51,414 nt of DNA, from assembly GCA_964497615.1 (NCBI GenBank), contig CAZCEC010000045.1, forward strand, positions 1 to 51,414, given 5' to 3'. The notes under the pieces were generated by a model. The model did no database searches. It was not told the DNA's origin and saw only the letters and a program-made list of their open reading frames with translations. The translations under genes and the position numbers were made by a program. This DNA comes from CAZCEC01 sp964497615 (GTDB taxonomy: Bacteria > Chloroflexota > Anaerolineae > Anaerolineales > UBA6663). Below, in pieces: positions 42,069 to 51,277 of the stretch (position 1 is its first letter; every line of letters starts with the position of its first letter).

Positions 42069-43148
42069 ATGCCTCCCCTGGCGGCTAGAGAGTTCATCCC
42101 CCTGGAACTGGTCTTCAACCCTAATTGGTGGCACCAAACCGCCGGCATCTCGTTCGACAAGTCATTCTATATGGATGCCGAGGCGCGCATCGACAACGAT
42201 GTGCGCATGCGGCGCGTGCTGCACGAGCGCTTTGGGCAGATGGGGCTGGGGGAGGCCGACCCGAAGCCGCGTCCCATCATCGGCTCGGTGCACGTGGCCG
42301 GCGGCTTCGTCATCCCGGCGCTGCTGGGGGCGGAGATCTGGTTCGAGCCAGACGCCGCGCCGCAGCCAATGGCGATGGGCTGGACCCCGGAGCAGGTAGA
42401 GCAATTCGAAAAGCCCGACTTCCGCGGCCTGTGGCCGATGAATGACCTCATCGCGCAGATGGACAAGCTGGAGGCCGAGTGGGGCTTCGTGGTGGGGGAC
42501 CTGAACACCGACGGCGTGCTCAACGCCGCATATCATCTGTACGGCCAGTCGGTGTACATTGACTTCTATGAGAACCCGCAGCGCGTCAAGCGCCTACTGG
42601 ACCAGATATCCGAATTGATCGGCGATGTGGCCAGCTATATCCACAGCCGCACCGGCAGCTATTCGATCTCCGTCAACCGCATGGCTGAGCACTTCGCGCC
42701 CGGTCCGTTTCTGCATGCCAACTGCTCGGTGCAGATGATCTCGCCCGCGAGCTACACCCAGATCCAGTTCCCCAGCGAACTCAAGCTCGCCGAGCGGTTG
42801 CAGCCCTTCGGGGTGCATCACTGCGGCAACAACCTGCACCGCATCGCGCCGGAATACGCGCGGTTGCCGGCCACCTATTTCGAGGCGGGTTGGGGGAGCG
42901 ACGTGGCCCAGAGCCTGGCGGCCCTACCGAATGCTTTTATGAACCTGCGCCTGAACCCGGTGCGGATGCTCCAGGAGACGCCGGCCGATATCGCCGCCGA
43001 CACGGAGAAGCTGCTGGGCGCTGCCGCCGCGGCCGGCGCGCTGGGGCGCGTGGGTCTGTGCTGCATCAATATGGACCACGGCACGCCCGACGAGAACTTG
43101 TGGGCGATGTACGAAGTGGTCGAGAAATACCGCCGGATGGGGGCCTGA
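42069..43148 (+). CDS. URO-D superfamily protein 1 (uroporphyrinogen decarboxylase / MtaA-like fold)
   Basis: A 359-residue protein of the URO-D fold superfamily, which includes heme-pathway decarboxylases and zinc methyltransferases (MtaA, CmuA). The segment HHCGNNLHRIAPEYARLP carries a His-x-Cys-like zinc motif used by the methyltransferase branch. It lacks the N-terminal RERILAAF block seen in its neighbour and is likely to be a divergent family member. I choose ATG 42069, with GGAG six bases upstream, over ATG 42057. Heme synthesis is unlikely in this context; transfer of a methyl group from a methylated sugar is a speculative alternative. One base separates it from the next gene. Confidence 0.85.
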   Translation: MPPLAAREFIPLELVFNPNWWHQTAGISFDKSFYMDAEARIDNDVRMRRVLHERFGQMGLGEADPKPRPIIGSVHVAGGFVIPALLGAEIWFEPDAAPQPMAMGWTPEQVEQFEKPDFRGLWPMNDLIAQMDKLEAEWGFVVGDLNTDGVLNAAYHLYGQSVYIDFYENPQRVKRLLDQISELIGDVASYIHSRTGSYSISVNRMAEHFAPGPFLHANCSVQMISPASYTQIQFPSELKLAERLQPFGVHHCGNNLHRIAPEYARLPATYFEAGWGSDVAQSLAALPNAFMNLRLNPVRMLQETPADIAADTEKLLGAAAAAGALGRVGLCCINMDHGTPDENLWAMYEVVEKYRRMGA

Positions 43149-43149
43149 G

Positions 43150-44316
43150 ATGAACGGCCGCGAACGCATCCTGGCCGCCTTCCGAGGCGAGGCGGTGGAC
43201 TACGTGCCGTTTGCCCCCAACATCTGGCAGTGGTTCAGCTATCATCGCAGCAACCGCACCCTGCCCGCCGACGTGGCAGGGGCCACCCACCCGTTCGAGG
43301 TGCTGCGCTTCCTGGGCGCGGAGATTCTCAGCCGCTGGGACACGCAATGGGCCACCAAGCTGAATTACACGGCCGGCACGTATTCCGAGGAGTACCTGGG
43401 CGAGAGCGACTGGGACCAGCCCCTGGTGACTGCCTTCAATGTCTATCCGCCGCTCCGCACCGAGCGCCACCGCCGCTTCGAGACGCCGCACGGCACGCTG
43501 ACGCAGGTGTGGGGCTATATGCCCGAGGCCGGCGCGGACTTCGAGCACAAGTATTGGTGGACGGAGTGGGAGGAGTACGAGGCGGTGCGCTTCATGCTGG
43601 AGGCGCGCGAGTACAGCGTGGACCTGGACGAGTACCGCGCCTGGGTGCGGCATGTGGGCGATGACGGCGTGGTGATGCTCAACATCACCGAATCGCCGCT
43701 CAAGGCGCTGCACTGGCTGGCCGGCCCGCAGAACGCCACCCTGTTTATCCTCGACCACCCCGACGAAATGCTAGCCCTGGCGCGTCTTCACCAGGAGAAG
43801 GCGCTGGCCCTCATCGAACGCGTCGCAGCCACGCCGGAAGCCGATATCTTCATCTCGCACGATAATCTGGACGCAATGTTCTACGCCCCCAGCCTCTACC
43901 GGGACTACTGCCACGAGTTCTTTGCCCGCGCCAGCGACCTCCTGCACCAGCACGGCAAGCACCTGATGGTGCACGCCTGCGGGCGCAGCCGGGTGCTGCT
44001 GCCGATGGTGGGCGAGGCACGGGTGGATGCTCTGGAGGGCGTCACCCCGCCGCCGATGGGCGACGTGCCGCTCAGGGATGTGCGCCGGATGGTGGGGTAC
44101 GACGGGTTCACCCTCAACGGCGGTATGGACCCGCCCCACCAGGAGCTTGTCGGGCAGGCCACCAGCCTGCGCGGCTACGTACGCGACCTGATGCAGTCTC
44201 TGGAAGACAAGCGCCACTTCATCTTCGCCTCATCCTGCAATACTTCGCCCCTCACGCCGTGGGAAAACCTGCTGGCGTTTCGCGATGGAGCGCGCGAATA
44301 TGGGCGAGGAGAGTGA
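43150..44316 (+). CDS. URO-D superfamily protein 2
   Basis: A 388-residue URO-D superfamily member that starts with the familiar RERILAAFRGEAVDYVPF block and has HACGRSRVLLPM, a zinc-type H-x-C motif, followed by the conserved LEGVTPPPMGDVPL strand and a C-terminal SSCNTSPLTPWENL segment. It is more typical than the neighbouring gene with which it is paired (one base apart). Similar pairs occur in sugar-catabolic clusters of anaerobes, where their function is unresolved. No corrinoid protein was seen in the window, which weakens a simple methyltransferase model. The stop is two bases before the uxaE ATG. Confidence 0.88.
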   Translation: MNGRERILAAFRGEAVDYVPFAPNIWQWFSYHRSNRTLPADVAGATHPFEVLRFLGAEILSRWDTQWATKLNYTAGTYSEEYLGESDWDQPLVTAFNVYPPLRTERHRRFETPHGTLTQVWGYMPEAGADFEHKYWWTEWEEYEAVRFMLEAREYSVDLDEYRAWVRHVGDDGVVMLNITESPLKALHWLAGPQNATLFILDHPDEMLALARLHQEKALALIERVAATPEADIFISHDNLDAMFYAPSLYRDYCHEFFARASDLLHQHGKHLMVHACGRSRVLLPMVGEARVDALEGVTPPPMGDVPLRDVRRMVGYDGFTLNGGMDPPHQELVGQATSLRGYVRDLMQSLEDKRHFIFASSCNTSPLTPWENLLAFRDGAREYGRGE

Positions 44317-44317
44317 C

Positions 44318-45841
44318 ATGAACCTGTCTCAATCACTGCCAGCAGACTTGGCCGACGCGGTCGTGCCGGCCTCCGTGACGCCGTTGGGTGCCGCGATGGC
44401 GGCTCTGGCCCGTGTGGAGGGCGGTGACCGCTTGGTCGTAGCCGCGCCCAATGCCGCTGCCCTGCCCGCCGGCTTCCACGGCGAGGCCCAGGCGGGGGCG
44501 GGCGGCGCGGTGGTGCTGATTTGCCCGCGCGACGCCGCTAACGCCGCCGCCTTGCGCGCCGCGCTGCCCAACCTCCGGCCCGTGCCCCTCGGGTTGACGG
44601 CTTCCGCTGGCTGCGGCGACCGGCTGGGTCTGGCCACGCCGGGGCATGTGCGCGCCTTTCGCACCATCGCGGCACGGCCCGGCGCCCAACCCCTGGCCGC
44701 CATCTTTGCCCAGCAGAGCATCCGCGAGAACGCCCGCACCGGCCGCACCCCGGCCGAAGTGCTGGACGATGCCACCTGGGGGGCCTTTGAGGCCGGCTGG
44801 CGCGGCGCGGTGGGGGCCGATGCCGACCACCTCAAGACCACCGCCGACGCGGATAGTTGCGTGGCGGCGGGCTACAGCTTCTTCACGTTCGACCCCGGCG
44901 CGTACGTGGACAGCGCCGCCGACAGCGACGCGCCCGCTGAGATCGAGCGCAAGGTGGCGGCCTTGCCGTGGGCGGACCTCGAAAGCTCGCCTGCCGATCT
45001 GCGCGCGCGGTATGCCGGTCAATCGGTTGACCTCGACGACCGCCGCCTGACCCTCGAAGCCCGGGCCGTACTGCGGGCGGCGGCCAAGTATGGCCGCGCC
45101 ATTGCCCACGTGAGCGCCTTGTACCGCCACCTCGCCGGCCAGGGTGTGCCGTTCGAGGTGGAAGTGTCGGTGGACGAGACGGAAACCCCGACGACCCATG
45201 CCGAGCACATCTACTTTGCCAGCGAACTGCGGCGGCTGGGCGTGCAGTGGGTGAGCCTGGCCCCGCGCTACGTGGGGCGCTTTGAGAAGGGCATCGATTA
45301 CCTGGGCGACCTGGATGTCCTACGTGCGGATCTGGCGGGCCACGCCGCCATCGCGCGCGCCCTGGGGCCGTACAAGCTGAGCCTGCATTCCGGGTCGGAC
45401 AAGTTCAGCGTGTACCCATTGATCGTGGCGGCGACGGGCGGCTGCGCCCACCTCAAGACGGCGGGGACCAGTTACCTGGAGGGCCTGCGCGTCCTGGCGC
45501 GCGCCGAGCCGGCGCTGTTTCGCACCATCGCGTCAATGGCGGGCGAGCGCTACCCCACCGACCGCGCCACCTACCACGTTTCGGCCGAATTGAGCGATTG
45601 GCCGGCCTTGGCGCAGATGGACGACGCCGAGCTGCCCACGCTGTTGGAGCACGACATGCCGCGCGAAATCTTGCACGTCACCTTTGGCTCGGCGCTGGCC
45701 CAGTTCGGCGGCGAGATCAAGGCGGCGCTGGCCCGCCACCGGCACTTGTATGCCGAAGTGCTAGAATCGCACTTCGTGCGGCACCTGGCGCCCTTCGCGG
45801 GCCTGGACCATCCGTGGGTGCGGGCCGAACTTAACCCATGA
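44318..45841 (+). CDS. uxaE: Tagaturonate epimerase (UxaE family)
   Basis: A 507-residue member of the family typified by TM0440 of Thermotoga maritima, which epimerises D-tagaturonate to D-fructuronate and so bypasses UxaB/UxaA in galacturonate breakdown. Recognisable stretches are ADADHLKTTADADSCVAAGY, FFTFDPGAYVD, SLHSGSDKFSVYPL and AHLKTAGTSYLEGLR, near the family's usual positions. I start it at ATG 44318 because GAGGAG is eight bases upstream; ATG 44285 would overlap the previous gene. It overlaps the SDR gene as ATGA. UxaC at 62 would supply its substrate. The order uxaE, SDR, gluconokinase resembles the T. maritima cluster, as I recall it. Confidence 0.9.
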   Translation: MNLSQSLPADLADAVVPASVTPLGAAMAALARVEGGDRLVVAAPNAAALPAGFHGEAQAGAGGAVVLICPRDAANAAALRAALPNLRPVPLGLTASAGCGDRLGLATPGHVRAFRTIAARPGAQPLAAIFAQQSIRENARTGRTPAEVLDDATWGAFEAGWRGAVGADADHLKTTADADSCVAAGYSFFTFDPGAYVDSAADSDAPAEIERKVAALPWADLESSPADLRARYAGQSVDLDDRRLTLEARAVLRAAAKYGRAIAHVSALYRHLAGQGVPFEVEVSVDETETPTTHAEHIYFASELRRLGVQWVSLAPRYVGRFEKGIDYLGDLDVLRADLAGHAAIARALGPYKLSLHSGSDKFSVYPLIVAATGGCAHLKTAGTSYLEGLRVLARAEPALFRTIASMAGERYPTDRATYHVSAELSDWPALAQMDDAELPTLLEHDMPREILHVTFGSALAQFGGEIKAALARHRHLYAEVLESHFVRHLAPFAGLDHPWVRAELNP

Positions 45842-46677
45842 ACCTGGATGACCTGAAGCAACTCTACGATTTCACCGGCCGCGTGGTGGTGGTGACCGGC
45901 GGCGCCGGCATCCTGGGAGGCGAGATGGCCTGCGCCCTGGTGGGCTGCGGCGCCCACGTCGTCATCCTGGACCGCGACCCCGCGCTGGCGGACAGGGTTC
46001 TGGCGCGGCTGCCGGCCGGGCCGGGCGCGGGCCGGGCCAGCGTGGTGTTTGGCGATGTGCTGCGGCCGGATACCCTGCAAGCCGCGGTTCAAGTGGTGGA
46101 CGGCGAGCTTGGCCCAGTGGCGGCGCTCATCAATGCCGCCGGGGGCAACCGGCCCGACGCCACGACCAGCGCCGCACAGGGATTCTTTGATTTGCCGCCC
46201 GAGGCGCTGCGCGCCGTCACCGACCTGAATTTGCTAGGCACCATTCAGTCGTGCCAGGCCTTTGGACGCCCAATGGCCGAGCGCGGCGAGGGGGTGATCC
46301 TCAATGTCACCTCGATGGCGGCGGTGCGGCCGCTCACCCGCGTCGTGGGCTACTCGGCGGCAAAGGCGGCGGTGGTCAACTTCACGCAGTGGCTGGCCGT
46401 GCACATGGCGCAGGAGTATGCGCCGGCCATTCGCGTCAACGCGGTGGCCCCGGGCTTCTTCCGCACCGAGCAGAACCGCTATCTGCTCACCGATCAGCAA
46501 ACCGGCGCGCTGACGGCGCGCGGCCAGTCCATCCTGGACCATACGCCCATGCGCCGCTTTGGCCAGCCGGAGGACCTGTTGGGGGCCGTGTTGTGGCTGC
46601 TCTCGCCCGCCTCCGCCTTCGTCACCGGCATCGTCGTGCCGGTGGATGGCGGCTTCTCAGCCTTCGGCGGCGTTTGA
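45838..46677 (+). CDS. SDR oxidoreductase, probable D-mannonate oxidoreductase (fructuronate reductase)
   Basis: A 279-residue short-chain dehydrogenase. The cofactor motif is VTGGAGILG (TGxxxGxG), the substrate-site Ser is in NVTSMAA, and the catalytic Y-x3-K is GYSAAK. The C-terminal part, FFRTEQNRYLLTD and HTPMRRFGQPEDLLGAVLWL, ending GGFSAFGGV, is characteristic of SDR enzymes found next to uxaE and annotated as mannonate oxidoreductases. It would reduce fructuronate, the UxaE product, to mannonate. A gluconate/ketogluconate dehydrogenase is the main alternative because gluconokinase follows. Translationally coupled to uxaE. Confidence 0.85.
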   Translation: MNLDDLKQLYDFTGRVVVVTGGAGILGGEMACALVGCGAHVVILDRDPALADRVLARLPAGPGAGRASVVFGDVLRPDTLQAAVQVVDGELGPVAALINAAGGNRPDATTSAAQGFFDLPPEALRAVTDLNLLGTIQSCQAFGRPMAERGEGVILNVTSMAAVRPLTRVVGYSAAKAAVVNFTQWLAVHMAQEYAPAIRVNAVAPGFFRTEQNRYLLTDQQTGALTARGQSILDHTPMRRFGQPEDLLGAVLWLLSPASAFVTGIVVPVDGGFSAFGGV

Positions 46678-46689
46678 GGCGCCTCCCCC

Positions 46690-47184
46690 ATGATTGTGAT
46701 CGTCATGGGCGTCTCCGGTTCTGGCAAATCCACCCTCGGCCGGCCGCTGGCCGAGCGGCTGGGCTGGACCTACCTCGACGCGGATGACTTTCATCCACCG
46801 GCCAACATCACCAAGATGCGCGCCGGCCAGCCGCTGGACGATGCCGACCGCGCCGGCTGGTTGAAGGCGATGGGTGAGCGGCTGGCGGCGTGCGCGGCCA
46901 GCGGGCAGTCCGCGGTGCTGGGCTGCTCGGCCCTCAAGCGGGCCTATCGCGACCAACTGCGCGCCGCCGGAGGCGAAGTGCGGTTTGTCTATCTGCGCGG
47001 CAGTTACGAACTGATCGCGGCGCGGCTGGCGCGCCGCACCGGTCACTTCATGCCGCCGGGACTCCTGGCCAGCCAGTTTGCGGCGCTGGAGGAGCCGGAC
47101 GAGGCGCTGACGGTTGACATCGCGCGGCCGCCGGACGAGATTGTCGAGGAAATCTATGCCTCGCTTTCGCAGGGTGTGAAGTAG
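46690..47184 (+). CDS. gntK: Gluconokinase
   Basis: A 164-residue P-loop kinase converting D-gluconate to 6-phosphogluconate. Walker A is GVSGSGKST (7-15). The sugar site DADDFHPPANITKM, CSALKRAYRDQLR and the lid GHFMPPGLLASQFAALEEP are all family hallmarks, and the length is normal. It begins 12 bases after the SDR stop and ends 31 bases before the GH78 gene. The product would enter the pentose-phosphate or Entner-Doudoroff route. Its presence with uxaE suggests that gluconate or a related acid is another intermediate of this locus. Confidence 0.95.
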   Translation: MIVIVMGVSGSGKSTLGRPLAERLGWTYLDADDFHPPANITKMRAGQPLDDADRAGWLKAMGERLAACAASGQSAVLGCSALKRAYRDQLRAAGGEVRFVYLRGSYELIAARLARRTGHFMPPGLLASQFAALEEPDEALTVDIARPPDEIVEEIYASLSQGVK

Positions 47185-47215
47185 GTCCGCTCGTGATCCG
47201 CCATAGGGCGCGCCG

Positions 47216-49891
47216 ATGACTCTGGTCCCCATCAACCTCCGGGTGAACGATTTGCCCCAGCCGGTGGGCACGCCCGGCCGGCCGTACTTTGGCTGGCATC
47301 TGGAGGGCGCGGAAGCCAACCAGGTCCAAACGGCCTATCATCTCCTGGTGGCTGCCTCGGCGAAGAATCTCGCCGCCGGGCATGGCGACGTCTGGGACAG
47401 CGGTGTGGTGGCCAGCAGCCGCCAAAGCCACGTCCCCTACGAAGGCCCGCTGCTTGCCTGCAATACCCGTTATGCCTGGTGCGTGCGCGTGTGGGATGGC
47501 GCCGGGCGCGCCGGGCCGTATTCCAGCCCCGGGACTTTGACCACCGGCCTGCTCACAAACGACGACTGGGCCGGCGCGCGCTGGATCAGGCGCGACAGCC
47601 ACGACCCCGACGACTACACGTATTACCGCAAGACCGTGCCGCTGCCGCAGGCCGCCGTCACCCGCGCCACCGTGTTCGTGACCGCGGTACACAAGTATGT
47701 GCTCTACCTTAACGGCCGGTGGATCGGCGGCGGCCCGTCCTATCACTACCCGCATCACCAGTATTACAACGCCTACGACATTACCGACCTCGTCCTTCCC
47801 GGCGCCCCCAATGTCTTCGCCGTCCTGACACACTGGTTCGGCGGCGGGCAAGGGCGCCCCGCCAGCGCGCGCGGCCTGCTGCTGAAGGCCATCATTGAGC
47901 ATCCCGGCCGCGGCCCGACGGTGATTGGAACGGATGCAAGCTGGCAGCAGACCCGCGCGGCGGGCTGGCAACTGGGCCAGCCCAGCCGCGGCGATGAGGG
48001 CGTCGGCTACGTCGAAAGCATTGACGCCGCGCGCCTCCTGCCGGGCTGGCAGGCGCCAGGGTTCGACGATGCCGGCTGGGAGCGGGCCGCCGACATCGGC
48101 GCGCCGCCGGTGGATCCGTGGACCGGCGGCTTGTATCCAGACCTCACGCGCATCGTCGAGCATGAGATCGGTCCCGCATCGGTGACGGATCACGGATCAG
48201 GCACGTATGTCCTTGATCTCGGCCGGGTGTTTGCCGGGCGCCCCCGAATCACTTTCACTGGCGGCGCGCCGGGCGCGCGCATCGCCATGCGCGGCGGCTA
48301 CACCCTGGGGCCGGATGGCACGATTGACCCGGCCACCACGCAAAGCACCGATATGTCCTATGCCGCCACAACAGACGGCGGCGCGTTTGTCTTCGAGCCG
48401 CTGGAATACCTGGGCCTGCGCTACTTTCAGGTAGACAGTTCGCCCATGCCGGTGACGGCGCAGAACTTCAAGTTCGTGGTGCGGCACGCCGTGCTCGACG
48501 ACGGCCGTTCGACGTTCGACTCGTCCGACTCCACGCTCAACGAGGAGTGGGCGTTGATGAAGCGCTCGGTCTGCTTGGGCGCGCAGGAGCAGTTCCTCGA
48601 CACGCCCACCCGCGAGAAGGGCGGGTTTCTGGTGGACAGCGCCCACGAAAGCCTGGCGGCGATGGCGGCCTTTGGCGAGCGGGTGCTCACGCTCAAGACG
48701 CTGAATGAGTTCCTGCACTCAATGGACCAATACTGGTCTGCGCCGGCCGACCACGGGCGGATGAACGCGGTCTATCCCAACGGCGACGGCGCGCGCGACA
48801 TCCCGGACTTCACCCAGGCCTACCTGGTGTGGGTGTGGGAATACTATCTGCACACCGGCAACGCGCAGTTCCTGAGCGACAAGTACGCCAAGCTCAAGCG
48901 CATCGCCGGCTACGTGGCCCGCCATCTGGACTCTCACACCGGCCTCGTCCACCGCCTCACCGGCGGAGACGGCGGGCCATATCAGCACGGCATCGTGGAT
49001 TGGCCGCCCTCCATGCGCTACGGCTACGACATGGAGACGGATGCGCGCACGGTCGTTAATGCCCTGGCGTATGCCGATTTCGTCATCGTCGCGCGCATCG
49101 CCGCCTTGCTGGGCCAGGCCGAGGACGCCGCCCGCTATGAGGCGCTGGCCGGCGCGCTGAAGGAGGCCATGAACGCCCGCCTGCTCAACGCCGCCGGGGT
49201 GTACGTGGATGGCCTGCGCACCGGCGGCGCGCCCAGCCCGCACGCCTCGCAGCACGCCAACATGCTGCCCCTGGCCCTGGGCATGGTGCCGGCGGAGAAC
49301 CGCACGGCTGTGCTCGAACACGTCAAGCGGCTGAGGGTGAGCGTGGGGATGGTGACGATTCCGTGGCTGATCCGGGCGCTGGGCGAGGCCGGTGAGGGTG
49401 AGCACCTGCTGAAGGTGTACACCCGGCCCGATTGGGATGGCTGGGCCAACAGCCTGGCGAAGGGCGCGACCAGCACGTGGGAGAGCTGGGATGCCGACCG
49501 GGGCGCGGATCTCAGCCAATCGCACCCGTGGGGGACCATTGGGCTGTGCGGTCTTCAGGAGTATGTGCTGGGCGTCAAGCCACTTGCACCCCAGTGCGAG
49601 CGCGTGCAGATCAAGCCGTTGTTGTTCGGAGGCAAGCTCGCCCGCGCGGGCGGCACGGTGCCCACTGAGCGGGGTGAAATCTCAATCCACTGGGAGCAGG
49701 CAGAGGACCGCTTTGCGCTGACCGTGAGCCTGCCGGTGAATGTGCGGACGCGGGTGTGCGTGCCAGGCGGCGCGGATGCCGGTCCTCAACTGACCGTGGA
49801 CGGCGCGAGCGTCACCGGCGCCGCGGACGGCCGCTATGTCATTGTCGAGAATGTCGGTTCGGGGATGCACCGCTTCGAGCGGCGCTGGTAG
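47216..49891 (+). CDS. GH78-type alpha-L-rhamnosidase 2
   Basis: An 891-residue enzyme with the full bacterial rhamnosidase layout: a fibronectin-like N-terminal domain (about 1-112, with TRYAWCVRVWD), a lectin-like domain (KYVLYLNGRWIGGGPSYHYP), an (alpha/alpha)6 barrel (about 430-790) and a C-terminal beta domain. The acid region DTPTREKGGFLVD (462-474) puts E467 as the likely general acid, and GATSTWESWDAD marks the second catalytic area. It lacks a signal peptide. It differs strongly from GH78 enzyme 1 outside these motifs, so different linkages are likely. It is the last gene of the regulator operon; its stop is three bases from the convergent GH4 stop. Confidence 0.9.
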   Translation: MTLVPINLRVNDLPQPVGTPGRPYFGWHLEGAEANQVQTAYHLLVAASAKNLAAGHGDVWDSGVVASSRQSHVPYEGPLLACNTRYAWCVRVWDGAGRAGPYSSPGTLTTGLLTNDDWAGARWIRRDSHDPDDYTYYRKTVPLPQAAVTRATVFVTAVHKYVLYLNGRWIGGGPSYHYPHHQYYNAYDITDLVLPGAPNVFAVLTHWFGGGQGRPASARGLLLKAIIEHPGRGPTVIGTDASWQQTRAAGWQLGQPSRGDEGVGYVESIDAARLLPGWQAPGFDDAGWERAADIGAPPVDPWTGGLYPDLTRIVEHEIGPASVTDHGSGTYVLDLGRVFAGRPRITFTGGAPGARIAMRGGYTLGPDGTIDPATTQSTDMSYAATTDGGAFVFEPLEYLGLRYFQVDSSPMPVTAQNFKFVVRHAVLDDGRSTFDSSDSTLNEEWALMKRSVCLGAQEQFLDTPTREKGGFLVDSAHESLAAMAAFGERVLTLKTLNEFLHSMDQYWSAPADHGRMNAVYPNGDGARDIPDFTQAYLVWVWEYYLHTGNAQFLSDKYAKLKRIAGYVARHLDSHTGLVHRLTGGDGGPYQHGIVDWPPSMRYGYDMETDARTVVNALAYADFVIVARIAALLGQAEDAARYEALAGALKEAMNARLLNAAGVYVDGLRTGGAPSPHASQHANMLPLALGMVPAENRTAVLEHVKRLRVSVGMVTIPWLIRALGEAGEGEHLLKVYTRPDWDGWANSLAKGATSTWESWDADRGADLSQSHPWGTIGLCGLQEYVLGVKPLAPQCERVQIKPLLFGGKLARAGGTVPTERGEISIHWEQAEDRFALTVSLPVNVRTRVCVPGGADAGPQLTVDGASVTGAADGRYVIVENVGSGMHRFERRW

Positions 49892-49894
49892 GCG

Positions 49895-51277
49895 CTAGGC
49901 TGCCTCAAACTGCCAGCCCGGCAGCCATTCCCGGCTGGCGCACAACATCTGGTTGAACAGCTTCCAGGCGTCGTCGAGGGGCAGGCTGTTGGTCGGGTCG
50001 GCGTAGAAGGCCTGGAACGCCAGGTCGCGGTCGCGCGTGAGCGCCGCCTCCACGATCAACTCCTGATTGGCGACATGGCGCGCGACCAGGGGCTGGACGC
50101 CGGGCGGCAGGCTGCCCGCCTGCACCGGCCGCAGTTCGCCGCGCGAGAAGCGGGCGTTGGTCTCCACCACCGCGCCCAGGGGCAGGTTGGCGATCTGCCC
50201 CGTGTTTTCCACGTTGACGTTCGTCACCAACTCGTCCAGGCCCAGCAGCGCCCGCATCTGGTTCACGCCCTCCTCGCCGGTGGGCGCCACTGGAAGTGGC
50301 GCCTCGCCCGCCAGGATCGCGGCGGTCTGTTGCGCCGCCTTCGTCCAGCGCTCGATGCGCCACGCCACCGGCGTGCGGATGACACCCCACCGGAATAGGG
50401 TGTCGGGCGAACGGACGAAGCCCGGCACAAACTCCACCAGGTGCCGGTCGCCGGCCGCCGCCAGGATGCCGTAGCGCTTGAACAGGGTGAACTTCACCTG
50501 GTCGGTGCTGTGAAACCAATTGTTGAAGTCTTCCACTTCCTCACGGGTGTAGGTGCGCAGCACGCCCGGCTGGTCAATGTGCTCGCGCAGCAGCGCTAAC
50601 AGGTCGTGGCCGGCATAGTCGGCCCGGTCAATCCAGGTGAAGTGATTGATGCCCAGCACGTTGACGCGCACATCCTCACGCGGCGGCACGGCGTCCAGAT
50701 TCAGATACTGGTGCGCCAGCCGCGCCAGCATGCGCTGCGAGCTGAACACCTCATGGCAGCACCCAAACACGCGCAGCCCCGGCGCCACACGCGTGAGGGT
50801 GCGCGTGCAGATCGTCATCGGGTTAGTGTAGTTGATGACCCACGCCTGGGGGCACGCCGCCGCAATCGTCTTGGCAAACCCCGCGTAAATGGCGGCCGAC
50901 CGCAGGCCGCGCACCAGGCCGGGCGCGCCAGTGGTGTCGCCCACCGGGAAGTACAGGCCCTGCGCCTCGGCCAGAGCGATTTCCTCCGCCATGGTCTCCA
51001 GACGGCCGGGCTGAATGGACAGGACCACGAAGTCCGCGCCGCGCAGCGCCGTCTCCAGGGTGGTCACCGCCTCGTAGGTCCAGCGCGACACGACGCCGGG
51101 CCGGTCTTGCAGCCAGTTGCCCAGCCGCGCATTCAGCCGGGCGGACTCTAGGTCAATGTCGTACAGCGCCACGTGGCCGCTCAGGTCGGGGCACAGCGCC
51201 AGGTCGAGCATCAGCTTGCGCGCCCACTCGCGGCTGCCGCCGCCCACGTAAGCAACTTTCAGATCATCAATCGTCAT
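49895..51277 (-). CDS. GH4 family glycosidase, probable alpha-galacturonidase
   Basis: A 460-residue GH4 enzyme, which uses NAD and Mn in an oxidation-elimination mechanism. The Rossmann start is VAYVGGGSREWARKL. NYTNPM (149-154) and CHEV (174-177) with H212 in GINHFTW are the cofactor and metal motifs. In GH4 the residues after the Cys indicate specificity; CHEV is found in alpha-galacturonidase and alpha-galactosidase/glucosidase types, and the uronate genes nearby favour galacturonides. It is translationally coupled (ATGA) to a partial upstream gene. Convergent with GH78 enzyme 2, with three bases between stops. Confidence 0.9.
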   Translation of the reverse strand: MTIDDLKVAYVGGGSREWARKLMLDLALCPDLSGHVALYDIDLESARLNARLGNWLQDRPGVVSRWTYEAVTTLETALRGADFVVLSIQPGRLETMAEEIALAEAQGLYFPVGDTTGAPGLVRGLRSAAIYAGFAKTIAAACPQAWVINYTNPMTICTRTLTRVAPGLRVFGCCHEVFSSQRMLARLAHQYLNLDAVPPREDVRVNVLGINHFTWIDRADYAGHDLLALLREHIDQPGVLRTYTREEVEDFNNWFHSTDQVKFTLFKRYGILAAAGDRHLVEFVPGFVRSPDTLFRWGVIRTPVAWRIERWTKAAQQTAAILAGEAPLPVAPTGEEGVNQMRALLGLDELVTNVNVENTGQIANLPLGAVVETNARFSRGELRPVQAGSLPPGVQPLVARHVANQELIVEAALTRDRDLAFQAFYADPTNSLPLDDAWKLFNQMLCASREWLPGWQFEAA

